From Pyrocephalus nanus (taxonomy: Eukaryota; Chordata; Aves; Passeriformes; Tyrannidae), in NCBI GenBank assembly GCA_038380795.1, contig CM076266.1, forward strand, positions 14,668,145-14,732,144: a DNA stretch of 64,000 nucleotides, written 5' to 3'. The notes beneath the pieces were generated by a model. It was not told the DNA's origin and did no database searches. It saw only the letters and a list, made by a program, of their open reading frames with translations. Below, one piece after another: positions 60,751 through 64,000 of the stretch (position 1 is its first letter; every line of letters begins with the position of its first letter). Both the position numbers and the translations under genes were made by a program.

Positions 60751-61731
60751 TATCCACACCAAGAAATGTATGCATCTCCAAGGCAGGATGAGAGAGCAAC
60801 TCAGGGAATTTTTCTGCAGATAAGTAAAAAGTCCCCAAGCTCTCCACCCTGCAACTCATGCATTGGTGATGGGAGGATGAAGAATTGAATGTACTGTGAA
60901 TGTACTGTTGCTCTTATAGCTTACAGAGACCATGGCTGATGCTGAAATTGGCCTGCAAAAAGGTGTCAGAAAGTACACAACTCTGCCAAAGCCACCATCT
61001 GAAATGTTAGGCATGTGCACACTCAGCAGAGCCGGGGAAGGCGATCGGTGGAGCCACAGCCTCCAGGTGTGAGGTGGCTTCAGGGAACCATCCAGGCCAA
61101 GTAAAGGAATGCCCATGAGCCACATGAAGAAATGTCATACAACTAACAAAAAGTTGCTTTTAAAAAGTCTACAAAGGAAAAAAATACCCTATTGTGCTTC
61201 TTGTTATTAAGGCTCCTTTCCTATTTTTTGCCTATTTAATTCCAGCAGTGATCAGAGGAAAAAGCTTTGAGAAGAATCAGGGCAAAGCTCTAACCCAGCA
61301 CGGATTCCTCCAGGCCATTAACAGCTCTCCAGACAACTGCAGCTACACAGCCTTGACATTACTGATCTTTTACAACAAACTGGGCATTGAAACAAGATTT
61401 TCCATGTTTTCTTCTTCATGTTATAAAACTTAGAAAGGAACAAAAAATTACAGGCTGCACCAAAACACACAGACCCAGAGGGACATTCCTGAGTGTCCGC
61501 CCTGTGTCTGACCCTGGGCTGGCACATGTAACTCGAGCTGCTTTGGAAATGCCAGACCCGTCAGTGGCCATCATGCAGTTTTCCTGCCAGTGCTAAAACT
61601 CCAGCAGCAGGTTGCTGAAGACCCACAGAAGCATGACAGGAGCCTTGTGGTAAAAATGGGCAGTCAGTGTCACCATCCCTGTCATCCATGGCTGTAGGGT
61701 CTCTGGAACTTTGCCCTGATGGAAACAGAGT

Positions 61732-62345
61732 CAGAATCACAGAATCAGTGTAGAGTTGAGGTTGGAATGGACCTCTGGAGGTCACCTGGTCCAAGGTTTT
61801 TCTCAGCCAGGGACACCTAGAAGAGGCTGCCCAGGATCATGTCCAGATGGCATCTGAACATCTCCAAGGATGGAGACTCCACCACATCCCTGGTCATCCC
61901 GTGGCTGTGCTCAGTCATCTTCAGAGTGAAAAAGTGCTTCCTGATATTCAGAGGAAACTTCTGGTGTTTCAGTCTGTGCCCATTCCCTTTGGTCCTGTTA
62001 CTGGGCATCACCAAAAAGAGCCTGGCCCTGTCCTCTTTGCACCCTCTCTTCAGGTATTTATATACATTGATAAGATTCTCCTCTGAGCCTTGTCTTCCAC
62101 AGGCTGAACAGTCCGAGATCTCTCAGCCTTTCCTCATGGGAGACATGCTGCTGTCCCTTAATCATCTTTGTAGCCTTTCATGGGACCCTCTCCAGCATAT
62201 CTGTATTTATTGGGTACTGGGGAGCTCAGGAAAAAATGGACACAGCACTCCAGGTGTGGCCATGCTGATGTCGTTCCTCCTCATGTGCAGGATTTTGCAC
62301 TTCACCTTGTTGAACTTTATGACACCCCAGGCTGGTCTGAACTGA
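61732..62345 (-). mobile_element. CR1 non-LTR retrotransposon, 5'-truncated copy
   Basis: On the minus strand, the reading at 62014-61817 includes NIRKHFFTLKMTEHSHG and VVESPSLEMFRCHLDMILGS, the C-terminal end of the CR1 ORF2 protein. Further upstream the remnants VYKYLKRGCKEDRARLF and FNKVKCKILHMR are also CR1-like. The element ends at its 3' terminus with GATTCTGTGATTCTG, the CR1 octamer-type end, at 61732-61747. Stops and frame shifts show it is inactive. The 5' end near 62345 is truncated, as usual for CR1. FNKVKCKILH lies too close to the 3' part, so an internal stretch is missing. Confidence 0.92.
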
Positions 62346-64000
62346 ACCTGTAGCCTTTCATAATCTGACCTGAAGACCCAAATCTGGCATACTCTCTCTC
62401 CACCGGCTTTCTACTCCTTAGAAATGTGATCTAGGAAACACATCAGAAAACACATCAGTGTTTGAAAGTCCCCTTTCCTACTAAATAAACACTTCCTGGC
62501 AGTATCAGTACTGCTGGTACCTCCCTTCCCTTTCCCCTGGCTTCACCATTAGAAAACCACACAGCATGGGCAAGCCCAACATTCAGCTGCTTGCCTGGCT
62601 TGGAAGGTACCAGAGCCTCCCATGCCATGGATGCTTTTCAGTTGGTGATCATGTGATGGACACAGCCACAGGGACAGAAGTCATCTGCTATCACAGGCCA
62701 CACATCCCAGCATCTCTGCTTGCTCGTCATCCGTCCTCTAGAGCAATGGTGCTCTTCCTCTGGGGTTGGGGCACTTTCACAGGAAAGCACAGCCACATCT
62801 CTGGCCTGGGACAGTCCAGTGTTCAGGGGAGCAGTAGTAGCCACCCAAGACGGGGGGAATTATAATTCAAACTGCACTTCTACAACTGGTGCCACTCCTA
62901 CAGGCAGCATGGGGCTGTGGCCATCCTGTCTTCCTTTGGCAAGGTCTGGAGAAAAAGCCCATCCTTAGTGACTACTTCAGAAAGAAGCCCTCACAATGCA
63001 CCCCCAAAATGGCAGGACCCACGGCCCCAGGCAAAACACCTCCTGAGTGCCCAGTCATGCAACCCCACTGAATTATCCTTTTCTTCAAGGGCCACATGCC
63101 CATCATAGGGAAAGTGGAGATAAAAGAGGGCTTCACATTTCACATGACTAATGACTGGGTGCTGCAAGAAGTGGCATTGCAGTACCTAAAAGGTACTTAG
63201 TCTTTAGATTGTTCTGAAGAAGGAGAAGCAGAGGGAAGTGAAACCCATCCTGCCAGTGCTTCTTTGGTGGCCATCAGGCAATGAGTCTTCAACCTCCTCT
63301 TTTCCCATCACAAGTTTATTGACTACTGTAATTGTGGCTGTACCCACTGACAAAGCAAAATGAACATTCATGCCCAAATTGTTAACAGATGTTGGGAACT
63401 TCTCAGAAAACACATGAAGCCCTAAATTGGTCTTTTACTGAGATTAATATGATAATGTCATCCCAGCATGGTGCAGCTCACAGTGATCTGCCAAGCCAAA
63501 GAAAGTCAATAACAAAGTTCAGACTGCACTGTAAGTCCAAATAAGGGAAGAGGAAAACGGAGGTTTATCTTAAGCTATCCTTGGCTCACCTTACTCTGCC
63601 TAGACGTGGCAGGTTGTCAGAGAACTCTTAAGTGCCTTGGGAGCAGGTATGCAGAAGATCAAGTTTTTCAGCTCCCAGCTGAGCAAGATGTCACTGGGGC
63701 TTGCAGGCTGAAGCTCACTGGGAACCTCAGCAAAGCATGGCTGGATTTTAAGCCTGTGTTTTTCAGTCTCCTGATGTACTGAGCCATGGGGTGAAATTAA
63801 AAACAAACCCAGCACTACAAGTCTTATGCACAAAGGTGTGGGACTTTTGTTGGTCTAAAGAATGGCTCACTAGAGAGAACTCCATGGACCATCCTACCAC
63901 CTTCCTTTATAAAAGGAAGACAGTTAAGTATCAGCATAAAAGCAATACAAAAGCCATGAAGTTTTGCATTAACTATGATTTGACACTGCTAACTGCCTAC
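62346..64000. other. Intergenic: no gene recognised
   Basis: Short overlapping frames on both strands show no family signature. No repeat family or RNA gene is seen. Confidence 0.6.

Noticed and set aside
61839..62345. 168-codon + strand frame, the longest in the window
   Set aside because: It is antisense to the CR1 element; the CR1 protein remnants are on the minus strand.

Overview
This window is vertebrate nuclear DNA, most likely from a bird. It is AT-rich and CpG-poor, with long introns bounded by GT-AG and very few interspersed repeats. The only transposon copy I recognise is a CR1 non-LTR retrotransposon, the dominant family of birds and other sauropsids. A turtle or crocodilian source cannot be excluded from sequence alone. 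There are no prokaryote-type genes, operons, CRISPR arrays, rRNAs or tRNAs that I can see.

One protein-coding gene is recognisable: the 3' three-quarters of ARHGAP12 (Rho GTPase-activating protein 12), on the + strand. I could place sixteen coding exons between 5240 and 45652. Joined, they give one open frame of 616 residues plus a TGA stop, with every intron GT-AG and every phase consistent. The encoded order is a proline-rich linker, WW1, an acidic/serine linker, WW2, a linker with an alternative-looking 25-codon exon, a split PH domain, a basic linker, and a RhoGAP domain ending FGR-stop. The N-terminal SH3-containing part and the 5' end lie upstream of base 1. Residue numbers below (w1 to w616) count from the first codon in this window.

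Layout: 1-5239 is the end of the intron before exon 1 of the window. 5240-12072 holds the WW-domain exons. 20264-24024 holds the linker exons. 26749-34927 holds the PH exons. 37446-38646 holds the basic linker. 41514-45652 holds the RhoGAP exons, packed closely at the end. The 3' UTR probably runs to about 48060, with three candidate polyadenylation signals. From about 48.1 kb to 64 kb I find no gene. That stretch holds one CR1 fragment (61732-62345) and several CpG-bearing or TAAT-rich blocks that look like conserved non-coding elements. In human, the region 3' of ARHGAP12 faces ZEB1 across a gene-poor interval, so long-range enhancers are plausible but unproven.

I found no sign of a new gene system. 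The most interesting signals are small: a tandem NAGNAG acceptor in the PH domain, weak donors on the frame-neutral WW and linker exons, an interdigitated pair of inverted repeats in intron 3, a perfect 31-base palindrome, candidate enhancers downstream, and an unexplained antisense open frame in intron 7.
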